This document shows positions 9,135 to 17,444 of a stretch of DNA of 64,000 bases, in pieces. The position numbers were made by a program, and so were the translations under genes. The stretch is from Sneathiella chungangensis (GTDB taxonomy: Bacteria; Pseudomonadota; Alphaproteobacteria; Sneathiellales; Sneathiellaceae). The first letter of the stretch is position 1. Every line of letters starts with the position of its first letter. The stretch lies in contig NZ_WTVA01000015.1 of assembly GCF_009882935.1 (NCBI RefSeq), forward strand, positions 62,001-126,000, written 5' to 3'. Below the pieces are notes generated by a model, which saw nothing but the letters and a program-made list of their open reading frames with translations, searched no databases and was not told the DNA's origin.

Positions 9135-10343
9135 ATGACCAAAGCCAATGACGGCCCTCTGACCGGCGTGCGTGTTATCGATCTCACATCGGTGCTTCTG
9201 GGCCCCTACGCCGCCCAGATATTAGGGGATATGGGAGCAGACGTCATCAAGGTGGAAGGCCCGGAAGGAGACACGACACGGGATCTCGGCCCCCGCCGCT
9301 CACCGGGAATGGCTGCCGTCTATCTCAATGCCAACCGGAACAAACGGGCGCTTGGGATCGATCTTAAGTCAAGTGACGGCCGGTCGGCATTCCTCAAGCT
9401 GGTGGAAACGGCGGATGTGCTGCTCCATAACATGCGCCCCTCGGCCATCAAGCGACTGCGGCTTACCTATGATGATATTCGGGCGGTCAATCCGAATATC
9501 GTTTATTGCGGCGCCTTCGGCTTTAGTCAAAAAGGACCCTATGCGAACAAACCCGCCTATGACGACATGATTCAGGGGGTAAGCGGTCTTGCCGCCACGC
9601 AATCGAAGTTGATGGGAAGGCCGGGCTATATGCCGACGGTGATTGCCGACAAGGCGACGGCGCTCACGGCGGTCTATGCCCTGACGATGGCCCTCTTTCA
9701 CCGGGAACGAACGGGCGAAGGGCAGGAGGTCAACGTCCCGATGTTCGAAACCATGGTGCAGTTTCATATGCTTGAGCATCTTTATGGCGGCAACTTCGAC
9801 CCGCCTCTGGGGCCAATCGGCTATCCGCGCGCGATTTCACCGAACCGGCATCCCTACGAAACCAAGGATGGCATGATCGGCGTGCTCCCCTATGTCGACA
9901 AGCAATGGCGCGCATTTTTCGAGATGGCCGGCCGCCCGGAACTGATGGAGGATCCACGCTTTAGCAATATCGAGGCACGCCTCGACAATATCGATGCGGT
10001 TTATGAAGTGCTGAGTGACATTATCAAGACGCGGACATCCGCCGAATGGCTAGCCGACCTCGATGCCGCCAGCATTCCAGCGGTTCCCATCAATGGTCCG
10101 GAAGATCTTCTGGAAGACGAACATTTGAAAGCGACCGGCTTCTGGCAAACAATGGAGCATCCGACAGAGGGGCGCCTGACCTATCCGGCGATACATACGG
10201 AATTTTCGGCGTCTCCCGGTCGCGTCCGGCGTCACGCGCCCAGACTCGGCGAGCATAACCGCGAAATCATGAAGGAAATCGGCCTCTCCGACACAGAAAT
10301 TGACAGTATGGTTTCCTCGGGTATTCTCTGTTCTAAACCCTGA
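9135..10343 (+). CDS. CaiB/BaiF family (family III) CoA-transferase
   Basis: A 402-residue family III CoA-transferase, moving CoA between carboxylates. The N-terminal LTGVRVIDLTSVLLGPYAAQ and DMGADVIKVE are family hallmarks, and D172 in VIADKATALT aligns with the catalytic aspartate of formyl-CoA transferase. The ATG at 9135 is preferred over an in-frame upstream start inside the previous gene because the conserved N-terminus begins right after it. It sits between the dehydrogenase (26 bp gap) and the acyl-CoA ligase (44 bp gap). The set resembles the caiABC carnitine genes in family content, but identity with carnitine metabolism is not shown. Confidence 0.92.
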   Translation: MTKANDGPLTGVRVIDLTSVLLGPYAAQILGDMGADVIKVEGPEGDTTRDLGPRRSPGMAAVYLNANRNKRALGIDLKSSDGRSAFLKLVETADVLLHNMRPSAIKRLRLTYDDIRAVNPNIVYCGAFGFSQKGPYANKPAYDDMIQGVSGLAATQSKLMGRPGYMPTVIADKATALTAVYALTMALFHRERTGEGQEVNVPMFETMVQFHMLEHLYGGNFDPPLGPIGYPRAISPNRHPYETKDGMIGVLPYVDKQWRAFFEMAGRPELMEDPRFSNIEARLDNIDAVYEVLSDIIKTRTSAEWLADLDAASIPAVPINGPEDLLEDEHLKATGFWQTMEHPTEGRLTYPAIHTEFSASPGRVRRHAPRLGEHNREIMKEIGLSDTEIDSMVSSGILCSKP

Positions 10344-10387
10344 TACGCGGCCGGGCACGACAAAAAACAAGAATAAAGAAACAGGCT

Positions 10388-11929
10388 ATGCATATACGTG
10401 AATTCGCAAAAACAATGCCGGACAAACCGGCCATCATAATGGCCGGCAGTGGTGCGACGACGACCTACAAGGAACTTGACGAGCGGTCAAATCAAGGCGC
10501 CCAATATTTCCGCTCAAAAGGGTTGAAGGTTGGCGATCATGTCGCCTTCATTCTTGAAAACAACCCGAAATTTTACGAAATATGCTGGGCGGCCCAACGG
10601 GCCGGGCTTTATTACACCGCCATCAGCACGCGGCTGACAGTGGAAGAGGCTGCCTATATTATCAATGACTGCGGCGCGCGTATTTTCATCACATCCCATT
10701 ACAAGTCGGACCTTGCGGCACAGCTTCTGGACCGCTTGCCCAACGTTGGGGAAAAGCTGATGATCGACGGGACGATCCCCGGCTATACGTCTTATGAAGA
10801 GGCCGTTGAAAACTTTCCGACGACGCCCCTTGCCGACGAATGCGAAGGCTCCGACATGCTGTATTCGTCCGGGACGACGGGCCGGCCAAAGGGGATCAAG
10901 CCAAAGGAAATCGGCAACCCTATCGGAACCGAGGACAATCTCTACAACATCCTGAAAAACAGCTACAAAGTCACGGACAAGACGCTCTATCTCTCCCCCG
11001 CCCCGCTCTATCATGCCGCGCCGCTTCGCTATAACATGCGCTCACAGCGGTTTGGCGCGACCTGCGTCATCATGGAGCATTTCGACGCGGAGGAATATTT
11101 ACGGCTGGTTGAGAAATACAAGATCACCCATTCCCAGCTGGTACCGACCATGTTCGTCCGGATGCTCAAACTTCCCGAAGACGTGCGAAAAAAATATGAT
11201 GTCAGCTCCCTTCAGGTGGCCATTCACGCCGCAGCCCCCTGCCCGGAGAAGGTGAAGCATCAGATGATGGAATGGTGGGGTCCCATCCTCTATGAATATT
11301 ACGCCGGGACGGAAGGTAACGGCTATTGCGCCGTCGCGCCGCAGGAATGGCTCGCCCATCCCGGCACCGTCGGGCGCGCCATTATCGGCGTCGTTCACAT
11401 TGTCGATGAAGACGGGACGGAGCTGCCCGCAGGCAAAGCAGGTGCGATCTATTTCTCGGACGGACGCGATTTTTCATATCACAACGATCCGGAACGCACG
11501 GCCCAGAGTTTCAACGACAAGGGCTGGAGCACGCTTGGAGATGTCGGGTATCTGGACGAGGAAGGCTTCCTTTACCTTACCGACCGGCAGACCTATATGA
11601 TTATTTCCGGCGGCGTGAATATCTATCCGCAGGAAATAGAGGACTTGCTGCTCACCCATCCGAAGGTCTATGACGCCGCCGTGATCGGCGTTCCAAACGA
11701 GGAATTCGGCGAAGAGGTGAAAGCGGTGATTCAGCCCGTGGACATGAAATTTGCCGGAGAGGATCTGGAAACGGAGCTGATCGAATTCTGCCGCGCCAAT
11801 ATCAGCCATGTCAAATGTCCGCGGTCGGTCGACTTCGATGCGGAGCTTCCCCGCCATCCGACGGGGAAACTCTACAAGCGGCTACTGAAAGACAGATACT
11901 GGGGCGACAAAAGGTCCCGTATCGTCTGA
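10388..11929 (+). CDS. Acyl-CoA synthetase (AMP-binding, FadD/CaiC-like)
   Basis: A 513-residue adenylate-forming CoA ligase. The P-loop SSGTTGRPKG is near residue 160, YAGTEGNG near 305, and the hinge and ribose-binding segment LTDRQTYMIISGGVNIYP near 400. The catalytic lysine is K494 in HPTGKLYK. It activates a free acid with ATP and CoA. As last gene of the TRAP/dehydrogenase/CoA-transferase run it probably supplies the CoA ester, making two activation routes in one operon. It is convergent with ribH2, with 2 bp between stops and no terminator hairpin evident. Confidence 0.92.
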   Translation: MHIREFAKTMPDKPAIIMAGSGATTTYKELDERSNQGAQYFRSKGLKVGDHVAFILENNPKFYEICWAAQRAGLYYTAISTRLTVEEAAYIINDCGARIFITSHYKSDLAAQLLDRLPNVGEKLMIDGTIPGYTSYEEAVENFPTTPLADECEGSDMLYSSGTTGRPKGIKPKEIGNPIGTEDNLYNILKNSYKVTDKTLYLSPAPLYHAAPLRYNMRSQRFGATCVIMEHFDAEEYLRLVEKYKITHSQLVPTMFVRMLKLPEDVRKKYDVSSLQVAIHAAAPCPEKVKHQMMEWWGPILYEYYAGTEGNGYCAVAPQEWLAHPGTVGRAIIGVVHIVDEDGTELPAGKAGAIYFSDGRDFSYHNDPERTAQSFNDKGWSTLGDVGYLDEEGFLYLTDRQTYMIISGGVNIYPQEIEDLLLTHPKVYDAAVIGVPNEEFGEEVKAVIQPVDMKFAGEDLETELIEFCRANISHVKCPRSVDFDAELPRHPTGKLYKRLLKDRYWGDKRSRIV

Positions 11930-11931
11930 CA

Positions 11932-12444
11932 TCACGATGCGAGCCTAACTTCCTTGAGGCCGCGCATATTTTCGAGGGTCTGACGGCAGGCTCTCGCCGC
12001 TTCCTGCCCCTTGATCACGAAATGCTTGCGGAAAAATTCCCGATGAGCATCCGTCTCCTGGAAGTTATGGGGCGTCAAGACGACGGAGAGAATCGGCACG
12101 CCGGTATCAAGCTGGACACGCATCATAGCATCAAGAACCGTCCGCGCGACGAAGTCATGGCGGTAGATGCCGCCATCGACGATCAGGCCCGCCGCCATGA
12201 TCAGATCATAACGGCCGGTTTGTGACAGTTTCTGCGCCATCAGCGGAATTTCGAGGCTGCCGGGAACATCGTGAATGTCAAACAGATCCCGATCATAACC
12301 GCAGTTTACCAGCTCATTTATAAAGGATTTCCCGGCTTCGCCGACAATATCCAAGTGCCAGTTCGCCTGTATGATGGCGATGCGGTCAAAGCTTTTACGA
12401 ATGTCCGGGGTTTGTTTGTCAGAATTGGTGTTTTTGTTTTTCAT
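11932..12444 (-). CDS. ribH: 6,7-dimethyl-8-ribityllumazine synthase, RibH2 type
   Basis: A 170-residue lumazine synthase condensing 5-amino-6-ribitylaminouracil with a butanone phosphate in riboflavin synthesis. IQANWHLDIV, DVPGSLEIPL, VDGGIYRHDFVA and SVVLTPHNFQE closely follow the RibH2 (decameric) type known in Brucella and rhizobia. The start at 12444 is chosen because it has an AAGG ribosome site seven bases upstream; a longer in-frame reading would begin inside the FMN riboswitch. It stands alone, with no other rib gene near. Expression is evidently controlled by the RFN element directly upstream. Confidence 0.93.
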   Translation of the reverse strand: MKNKNTNSDKQTPDIRKSFDRIAIIQANWHLDIVGEAGKSFINELVNCGYDRDLFDIHDVPGSLEIPLMAQKLSQTGRYDLIMAAGLIVDGGIYRHDFVARTVLDAMMRVQLDTGVPILSVVLTPHNFQETDAHREFFRKHFVIKGQEAARACRQTLENMRGLKEVRLAS

Positions 12445-12450
12445 TTTTGG

Positions 12451-12484
12451 GCCTTGTTTCTTCAAGTTGACAAAAACCCAAGGC
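12451..12484 (-). promoter_or_regulatory. Candidate ribosome-site-sequestering hairpin of ribH2
   Basis: On the minus strand GCCTTG (12484-12479) is perfectly complementary to CAAGGC (12456-12451), which contains the AAGG ribosome site of ribH2. Pairing would hide the site, suggesting translational control by the FMN riboswitch. The stem is short (6 bp, 22-nt loop), so this is a proposal. Confidence 0.45.
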
Positions 12485-12537
12485 AGATAGGACAAAGACG
12501 CAGATCGGCACACGCCAATCCGCCCATTCTTTTTCCT

Positions 12538-12675
12538 GTTCTCTTCCATCCGGACTATCACCGTCGGCTTCGGATTTGCACCGAATCTGCTGACCCCGCG
12601 TCTGCGGGCGCTCGCGGGCTTGAACAGAATTCTGTTCTTTACCGCCGGTAGGGACTTTCACCCTGCCCTGAGAAC
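12538..12675 (-). ncRNA. FMN riboswitch (RFN element)
   Basis: On the minus strand the order of conserved blocks is that of RFN: AGGGCAGGGTGAAAGTCCC, ACCGGCGGT, AAGCCCGCGAGC, a variable arm, TCGGTGCAAATCCGA, AGCCGACGGT and AGTCCGGATGGAAGAG. The closing P1 stem is GTTCTC (12675-12670) with GAGAAC (12543-12538). It binds FMN and represses the downstream riboflavin gene, here ribH2, whose start is 93 bases beyond the aptamer. Confidence 0.97.
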
Positions 12676-12798
12676 ACTCCCTCAAGGTAAGGAGGGAATA
12701 TCACCTTATAGTCTAGGGATGTTTTCTCCGTTTGCAAGCAGTGGCGAATATATTTACCTTGGCCCGCACGACTTTTCCGCCCGACCCTGGAGGACATT

Positions 12799-13146
12799 TT
12801 GGACGACCATGCCTTCACCACGATCCTGAAAGACGTCATCCGTTATAATCAGCTCGAGCGATATTTTATTTCCAATACGGGATCACTCGAGACCGCCGCC
12901 AGCCATTACGATCTGATGCCCAATGTCGATGCAATCAGACAGGATCTGGCGGATATCGGCGGGCTGAAACTATCGCACGCCCAACGGCGGATGCTAATGA
13001 TCCTCGTCGCTCTCTGGCAGGGACAAATAGCGGATGAGCTGTTCGGTGAAGGCCTTGGCAGTATTCCCAGGATTATCCAGTCCATGGACCGCAACAACCG
13101 CGAAATGCTCGGCGATCTGATCCTCGCCTATCCGGGGTGGTGTTAA
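12799..13146 (+). CDS. Hypothetical protein
   Basis: A 115-residue protein of unknown family, predicted largely alpha-helical and cytosolic, with no signal peptide. It opens on a TTG codon with a strong ribosome site (GGAGG) five bases upstream, which decides the start; the first in-frame ATG is near residue 40. It lies divergently from the ribH2 riboswitch and 86 bp before dgt. Codon usage looks like that of its neighbours. No motif allows a function to be named. Confidence 0.65.
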   Translation: MDDHAFTTILKDVIRYNQLERYFISNTGSLETAASHYDLMPNVDAIRQDLADIGGLKLSHAQRRMLMILVALWQGQIADELFGEGLGSIPRIIQSMDRNNREMLGDLILAYPGWC

Positions 13147-13232
13147 GACGGACCGGGAAATCGCAATTGATTTTTACCGACCGGCGACAAATATTCATTC
13201 TATAGTAAACAGTTATGAAGTAGCTTTACATC

Positions 13233-14567
13233 ATGATGGACTGGAACAAGCTTCTTTCGACCCGGCGGTATGGGCAGGATCACGACGATCCTGTCATTGC
13301 CTCGCGCAGCCCGTTCCATAAGGATCAGGACCGCATTGTCTTTTCCTCCGCCTTCCGGCGTCTGCAGGACAAGACCCAGGTCCATACCCTCGCCGAGAGC
13401 GATTATGTCAGGACGCGCCTCACCCATTCGATGGAGGTCGCCTCCGTCGGACGCTCCCTCGGCGCCAATGCCGGACAGGTCATTATCGACCGGCATCTCA
13501 AGGGAAGCGACTACAGCCCTGCTGATTTCGGCCATATCGTTTCGGCCGCCTGCCTCGCCCATGATATCGGGAATCCGCCTTTCGGCCATTTCGGCGAGGA
13601 AATCATCAGGCATTGGTTTAAAAATGGCGACGGCGCCGCCGAACGCTCCGAGGGATTGACCGAGGCGCAGAAACGCGACCTTGAAATGTTCGAGGGGAAT
13701 GCGCAAGGCTTTCGCATTCTCACCAAGTTGCAGAACTGGCGCAACTCCGGCGGCTTGAGGCTGACCTACGCGACACTCGGCGCATTTATGAAATACCCGA
13801 GGACGTCAATTGTCGGGGATACCTTGCCCGGCGACAGCGGCGGCAAGAAATTCGGTGTCATGCAGTCCGAACGCGATACGTTTCGTGAAATCGCCGGCGA
13901 GCTGGAGCTCCTGCAGCGGGGAAGCGAGGATTACTGGAGCCGTCATCCTCTCACCTACCTCGTCGAGGCGGCGGACGATATCTGTTACAGCATTGTCGAT
14001 ATAGAAGACGGCTATAAGCTCGGTCGTCTCGATTACAAGGAAACCGAGGATTTGATGATCCGTATCCTCGGAAGCCCTCCGAAACGCTATGCCGAGGTGG
14101 AAGATCCGTCCGAACGCATATCCTATCTCCGCGCCAAATGCATCGGTCGTCTGATCGGCGAGACTTCCGATATTTTCAAGGATTGCGAAGGGGAAATTCT
14201 GGCAGGTAATTTCAAAGGTGATTTGCTACACCATTCACGGCGGGCGAAGATATTTGACGAGATCTATGCGCTTTGCCAGCGAGAAATATATCGCCATCCG
14301 GAAAGAATTCAGGCGGAGTTGAGCGGCGCGGAAATCCTGACCACTCTGCTCGAGGCTTTTTACGACGCCAACCTTGACTGGGAAAAATTCATCCAGTCGA
14401 ATATACCCATGCCTCCCCGTTCGACAGTCCTTATGACGCTCTTTCCGGACGGAAAGGACCAACCCGTGCCGCGGTATGACTGGCTGCTTGGTATCACCGA
14501 TTTTGTATCCGGTATGACGGACAGCTTCGCCGTCCGGCAATTCAGAGAAATTCGCGGGATAGTTTAA
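13233..14567 (+). CDS. dgt: Deoxyguanosinetriphosphate triphosphohydrolase-like protein
   Basis: A 444-residue HD-domain hydrolase of the dGTPase family, splitting a dNTP into deoxynucleoside and triphosphate. The signature is seen as RRLQDKTQV, RTRLTHSMEVA (H65), CLAHDIGNPPFGHFGE (H110/D111) and a later aspartate in LVEAADDICYSIVDIEDG. Length matches the proteobacterial class. It begins MMDW; the second methionine is equally plausible as start. Substrate specificity within the family cannot be read from sequence. Confidence 0.92.
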   Translation: MMDWNKLLSTRRYGQDHDDPVIASRSPFHKDQDRIVFSSAFRRLQDKTQVHTLAESDYVRTRLTHSMEVASVGRSLGANAGQVIIDRHLKGSDYSPADFGHIVSAACLAHDIGNPPFGHFGEEIIRHWFKNGDGAAERSEGLTEAQKRDLEMFEGNAQGFRILTKLQNWRNSGGLRLTYATLGAFMKYPRTSIVGDTLPGDSGGKKFGVMQSERDTFREIAGELELLQRGSEDYWSRHPLTYLVEAADDICYSIVDIEDGYKLGRLDYKETEDLMIRILGSPPKRYAEVEDPSERISYLRAKCIGRLIGETSDIFKDCEGEILAGNFKGDLLHHSRRAKIFDEIYALCQREIYRHPERIQAELSGAEILTTLLEAFYDANLDWEKFIQSNIPMPPRSTVLMTLFPDGKDQPVPRYDWLLGITDFVSGMTDSFAVRQFREIRGIV

Positions 14568-14657
14568 CAGGCGGCCATCAGTGACCGCCGTATTTTGGCG
14601 GCGGTAACGCCCTGTTAACCAGAATCCGGTACAATTTTTCTTTTAAGCTTCAGGCTA

Positions 14658-15779
14658 ATGACGTCCATGCTGGTTGATTCCACACTTTACGGCGATCGTA
14701 TCGCCGAATTGTTCGCCAAGATGCCGACGCCGACGCGGGTCAGTACAGCCCGTGCCGCGGCTGAAGGATTTGCCGCGCAAAACATGGCCGATGAAGATCT
14801 TGCGCTGACCCAGGCCATCATCGATTATTTCGTCGAAGACATCGACGTCGCCGTCCGTCAGGCGATCGTCGATGCCGTGAAGGACTGCGAGTTCCTCTCA
14901 CATGAAATTGCCATGAAACTTGCGCGCGACGTGGATGAAATATCGCTTCCCATCGTCACTCATTCGCCGGTGCTCTCGGATGAAGATTTGTGGGCTATTC
15001 TGCAAAATGCCACGAATATCAAGCAAACCGCCATTGCCGGGCGCCCTCATCTCGGCGTCAAGTCGACCGCCTGGATTGCCGAGGTCGGATGTTATTCCGC
15101 TATCAAGGCCTGCCTTCAGAACGAGACCGCCATCATTGGAAAAGTGGCCTACAACCATATTCTCGGCCGGTTTGGCGACATTGACCCCATACAGGAGCTT
15201 CTCGTTCACCGGCCTTTCCTGCCCTCTGAAATTGTCTACCGGCTTTTCGATTTTATTTCTGAGGAATATAAACAGATTCTCCTCGATAGAAATCCGGTCT
15301 CGGAATCGACCTCGGTGCGCAAGATCCTGAATGCGCGGGAAAAGGCCCTTGCGAAGACCCTTGATCAACGAATGACGGACCATGAGCAGAAGAAGAAAAG
15401 CCTCGCTCTCGCCCGTGAAGGTCGGCTGACGGCAACATTGATGCTGCGCCTTCTGATCATGGGCAATCATTCTTTCTTCGCGGCAGCGCTCGGCCATGCG
15501 TCCGGTATTTCGAAAAAACGTGTCGTCTCCCTGACGTCGGGTCGGGGTTATCTTGGTTTCCAGCGCCTGTATGACAGGGCGGAATTGCCGCCTTATCTCT
15601 ACAGCGCGTTCCGCACCGCGATGGAGGAACATCGCAAGGCCGAACATTATCATCCGCGCGCCGATCGCGATAACTTTCGCCAACGTCTCATAGATAGGAT
15701 TGCGACGATCTACGGATGGGAGGATGGCCTGTCGCTGGAAGATCTGATGGAAAAACTGCTTCCCAATCGGCAGCATTGA
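14658..15779 (+). CDS. DUF2336 family protein
   Basis: A 373-residue alphaproteobacterial protein of the DUF2336 family, made almost entirely of short paired helices resembling HEAT repeats in the first two thirds (for example DIDVAVRQAIVDAVKDC and SLPIVTHSPVLSDEDL). The last third ends in an acidic helical region. No enzyme motif, signal peptide or membrane segment is present; a scaffold or protein-binding role is typical of such folds but unproven. It follows dgt by 90 bp on the same strand and is followed after 46 bp by an isomerase-like gene. Confidence 0.85.
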   Translation: MTSMLVDSTLYGDRIAELFAKMPTPTRVSTARAAAEGFAAQNMADEDLALTQAIIDYFVEDIDVAVRQAIVDAVKDCEFLSHEIAMKLARDVDEISLPIVTHSPVLSDEDLWAILQNATNIKQTAIAGRPHLGVKSTAWIAEVGCYSAIKACLQNETAIIGKVAYNHILGRFGDIDPIQELLVHRPFLPSEIVYRLFDFISEEYKQILLDRNPVSESTSVRKILNAREKALAKTLDQRMTDHEQKKKSLALAREGRLTATLMLRLLIMGNHSFFAAALGHASGISKKRVVSLTSGRGYLGFQRLYDRAELPPYLYSAFRTAMEEHRKAEHYHPRADRDNFRQRLIDRIATIYGWEDGLSLEDLMEKLLPNRQH

Positions 15780-15825
15780 CCCTTACACTCCTGGCAGTCA
15801 ACAACAACAAGAACCGGAACTGCCA

Positions 15826-16422
15826 GTGACAAAATCCATCGATTACTATCTCACCCTGATTTCTCCCTGGGCCTGCCTCGGCCATGACCGCTTCGTTCGG
15901 ATGGCGCGGGAGAATGATGCGAAAATTAATGTTATTCCCGTCAATTTCGGAACGGTGTTCGGCGAAACCGGCGGCCTTCCACTTGCCAAGCGCAGCCCTC
16001 AGCGTCAGAGCTATCGCCTGATGGAATTGGCCCGCTGGCGAGAGGAACTCGGCATCCCGATCAACACCCATCCCAAGTTCTTTCCGGCATCGGAACAAAC
16101 GGCGGCGCGGATCGTAACGGCGGTCACCCGGGATGGCGGAGACGCGACAGAATTGGCGGGCCGATTTCTGAAACTCGTCTGGCTGGAAGAGGGGAACATC
16201 GCCGATGAAGCGACGGTGATAAATATCACCAATCAAGCGGGTTTCGACGGGGAACGGCTCTTCAAGGAAAGTGAGAGTCCGGAAATCACGGCACTTTACG
16301 AAAATAATACGAAGAAAGCGATTGAAAGGGGAGTGTTCGGGGCGCCCACCTATATCATCGACAATGAACTCTTCTGGGGTCAGGATCGACTTCACTTCGT
16401 TGAAAAAGCCCTCAGGAAATAA
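15826..16422 (+). CDS. 2-hydroxychromene-2-carboxylate isomerase / DsbA-fold family protein
   Basis: A 198-residue glutathione-S-transferase kappa-like protein. The N-terminal YYLTLISPWACLG takes the place of the SPxxY active-site segment of HCCA isomerases, and the C-terminal GVFGAPTYIIDNELFWGQDRL is the cis-proline and substrate loop. True isomerases act in naphthalene breakdown, but chromosomal homologues outside such operons act on unknown glutathione-linked substrates. It opens on GTG. It is followed after 26 bp by an esterase with a good ribosome site, so the two may be co-transcribed. Confidence 0.85.
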   Translation: MTKSIDYYLTLISPWACLGHDRFVRMARENDAKINVIPVNFGTVFGETGGLPLAKRSPQRQSYRLMELARWREELGIPINTHPKFFPASEQTAARIVTAVTRDGGDATELAGRFLKLVWLEEGNIADEATVINITNQAGFDGERLFKESESPEITALYENNTKKAIERGVFGAPTYIIDNELFWGQDRLHFVEKALRK

Positions 16423-16448
16423 AAGAGAAAATAAAAAGGAGACAGGGA

Positions 16449-17387
16449 ATGACGCTAGATCCACAAGCGAAATGGGTACTCGACGTCGCGGAGGAGAAAG
16501 GGCTGCCCTCACTCGATCAACTGACGCCGACCGAAGCGAAGGCGGCCTATGAGACGAGGGCGCTGACTTTGACGTTCAAGGATGTCGACATCGGCAAGAC
16601 GATGGACCTGGATATTCCGGGGCCGCTTGGCGATATTCCGATCCGGATTTATCATCCGGTCGGAATGTCGGGAAGCCTGCCGGTTCTGGTGTATTACCAC
16701 GGCGGCGGATGGGTCATCGGCAGCCGCGATACCCACGACAGCCTGTGCCGTCTGATCGCAAATTCAGGGCCGTTTGTCGTGGTTTCGGTGGATTATCGCA
16801 TGGGGCCCGAGCATCGCTTCCCTGCGGCGGTTCAGGATTCCGTTGCCGCGCTGAACTGGACGGCGGCGCATATTGGCGGGCATGGCGGAGATCCCGCGAA
16901 AATCGCCGTTGGCGGCGATAGCGCCGGTGGCAACCTCTCTGCCGTTGTGTGCCTAATCGCGCGGGAAGAGAAGAGCTATATGCCGACATTCCAGTGGCTG
17001 ATCTATCCGGCAACCCGCATGGAGATGTCAACGCCCTCCCATCAGAAATTCGCGGAAGGCTATTTCCTGACCAAGCCTCTCATGGAATATTTCCAGGGTC
17101 ACTATCTGAGAAACGACGAAGACCGCAAGGACTGGCGCGCATCGCCTCTGCTGGCCGATAGCCTGAAAGGCCTGCCGCCCGCCCTGATCCAGACCGCCGG
17201 TTTCGATCCCCTGCAGGATGAGGCGATTGAATATGCCGAACGCATGAACCGAGAAGGAGGCAATGCCGTTCATACCCATTACGAAGGAATGATCCATGGC
17301 TTCCTCAATCTTGGCGGCGCAATTGACAAGGCCGCGGAATGTGTAAATGAGGGCGTTGCGGCCCTGCGCGACGCTTTCTCAAAATAG
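16449..17387 (+). CDS. Alpha/beta hydrolase, hormone-sensitive-lipase (family IV) esterase
   Basis: A 312-residue cytosolic esterase. The oxyanion loop HGGG is at 84-87, the nucleophile S158 lies in GGDSAGGN, and D253 (GFDPLQDE) with H283 (GMIHGF) complete the triad. These match bacterial HSL esterases acting on short-chain esters. A strong ribosome site (AAGGAGACAGGGA region) precedes the ATG. It ends just before a bidirectional terminator shared with the iron-binding protein gene. Confidence 0.92.
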   Translation: MTLDPQAKWVLDVAEEKGLPSLDQLTPTEAKAAYETRALTLTFKDVDIGKTMDLDIPGPLGDIPIRIYHPVGMSGSLPVLVYYHGGGWVIGSRDTHDSLCRLIANSGPFVVVSVDYRMGPEHRFPAAVQDSVAALNWTAAHIGGHGGDPAKIAVGGDSAGGNLSAVVCLIAREEKSYMPTFQWLIYPATRMEMSTPSHQKFAEGYFLTKPLMEYFQGHYLRNDEDRKDWRASPLLADSLKGLPPALIQTAGFDPLQDEAIEYAERMNREGGNAVHTHYEGMIHGFLNLGGAIDKAAECVNEGVAALRDAFSK

Positions 17388-17398
17388 AGCGGAGACAC

Positions 17399-17426
17399 AA
17401 AAAAGGGGCCATCCGGCCCCTTTTTC
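17399..17426. terminator. Bidirectional rho-independent terminator
   Basis: Stem GGGGCC/GGCCCC (17405-17410 and 17415-17420) with a four-base loop, flanked by A5 and T5 runs that work in both directions. It separates the esterase from the convergent iron-binding protein gene. Confidence 0.9.
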
Positions 17427-17444
17427 TTACTCTTCCTAAAATAC

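Noticed and set aside
12445-12561. Upstream extension of ribH2
   Set aside because: The extended start sits inside the FMN riboswitch, and the family sequence plus ribosome site begin at 12444.
15781-16440. Naphthalene-type degradation island around the isomerase gene
   Set aside because: No dioxygenase or aldolase genes are near, so the isomerase-like gene alone does not support such a pathway.
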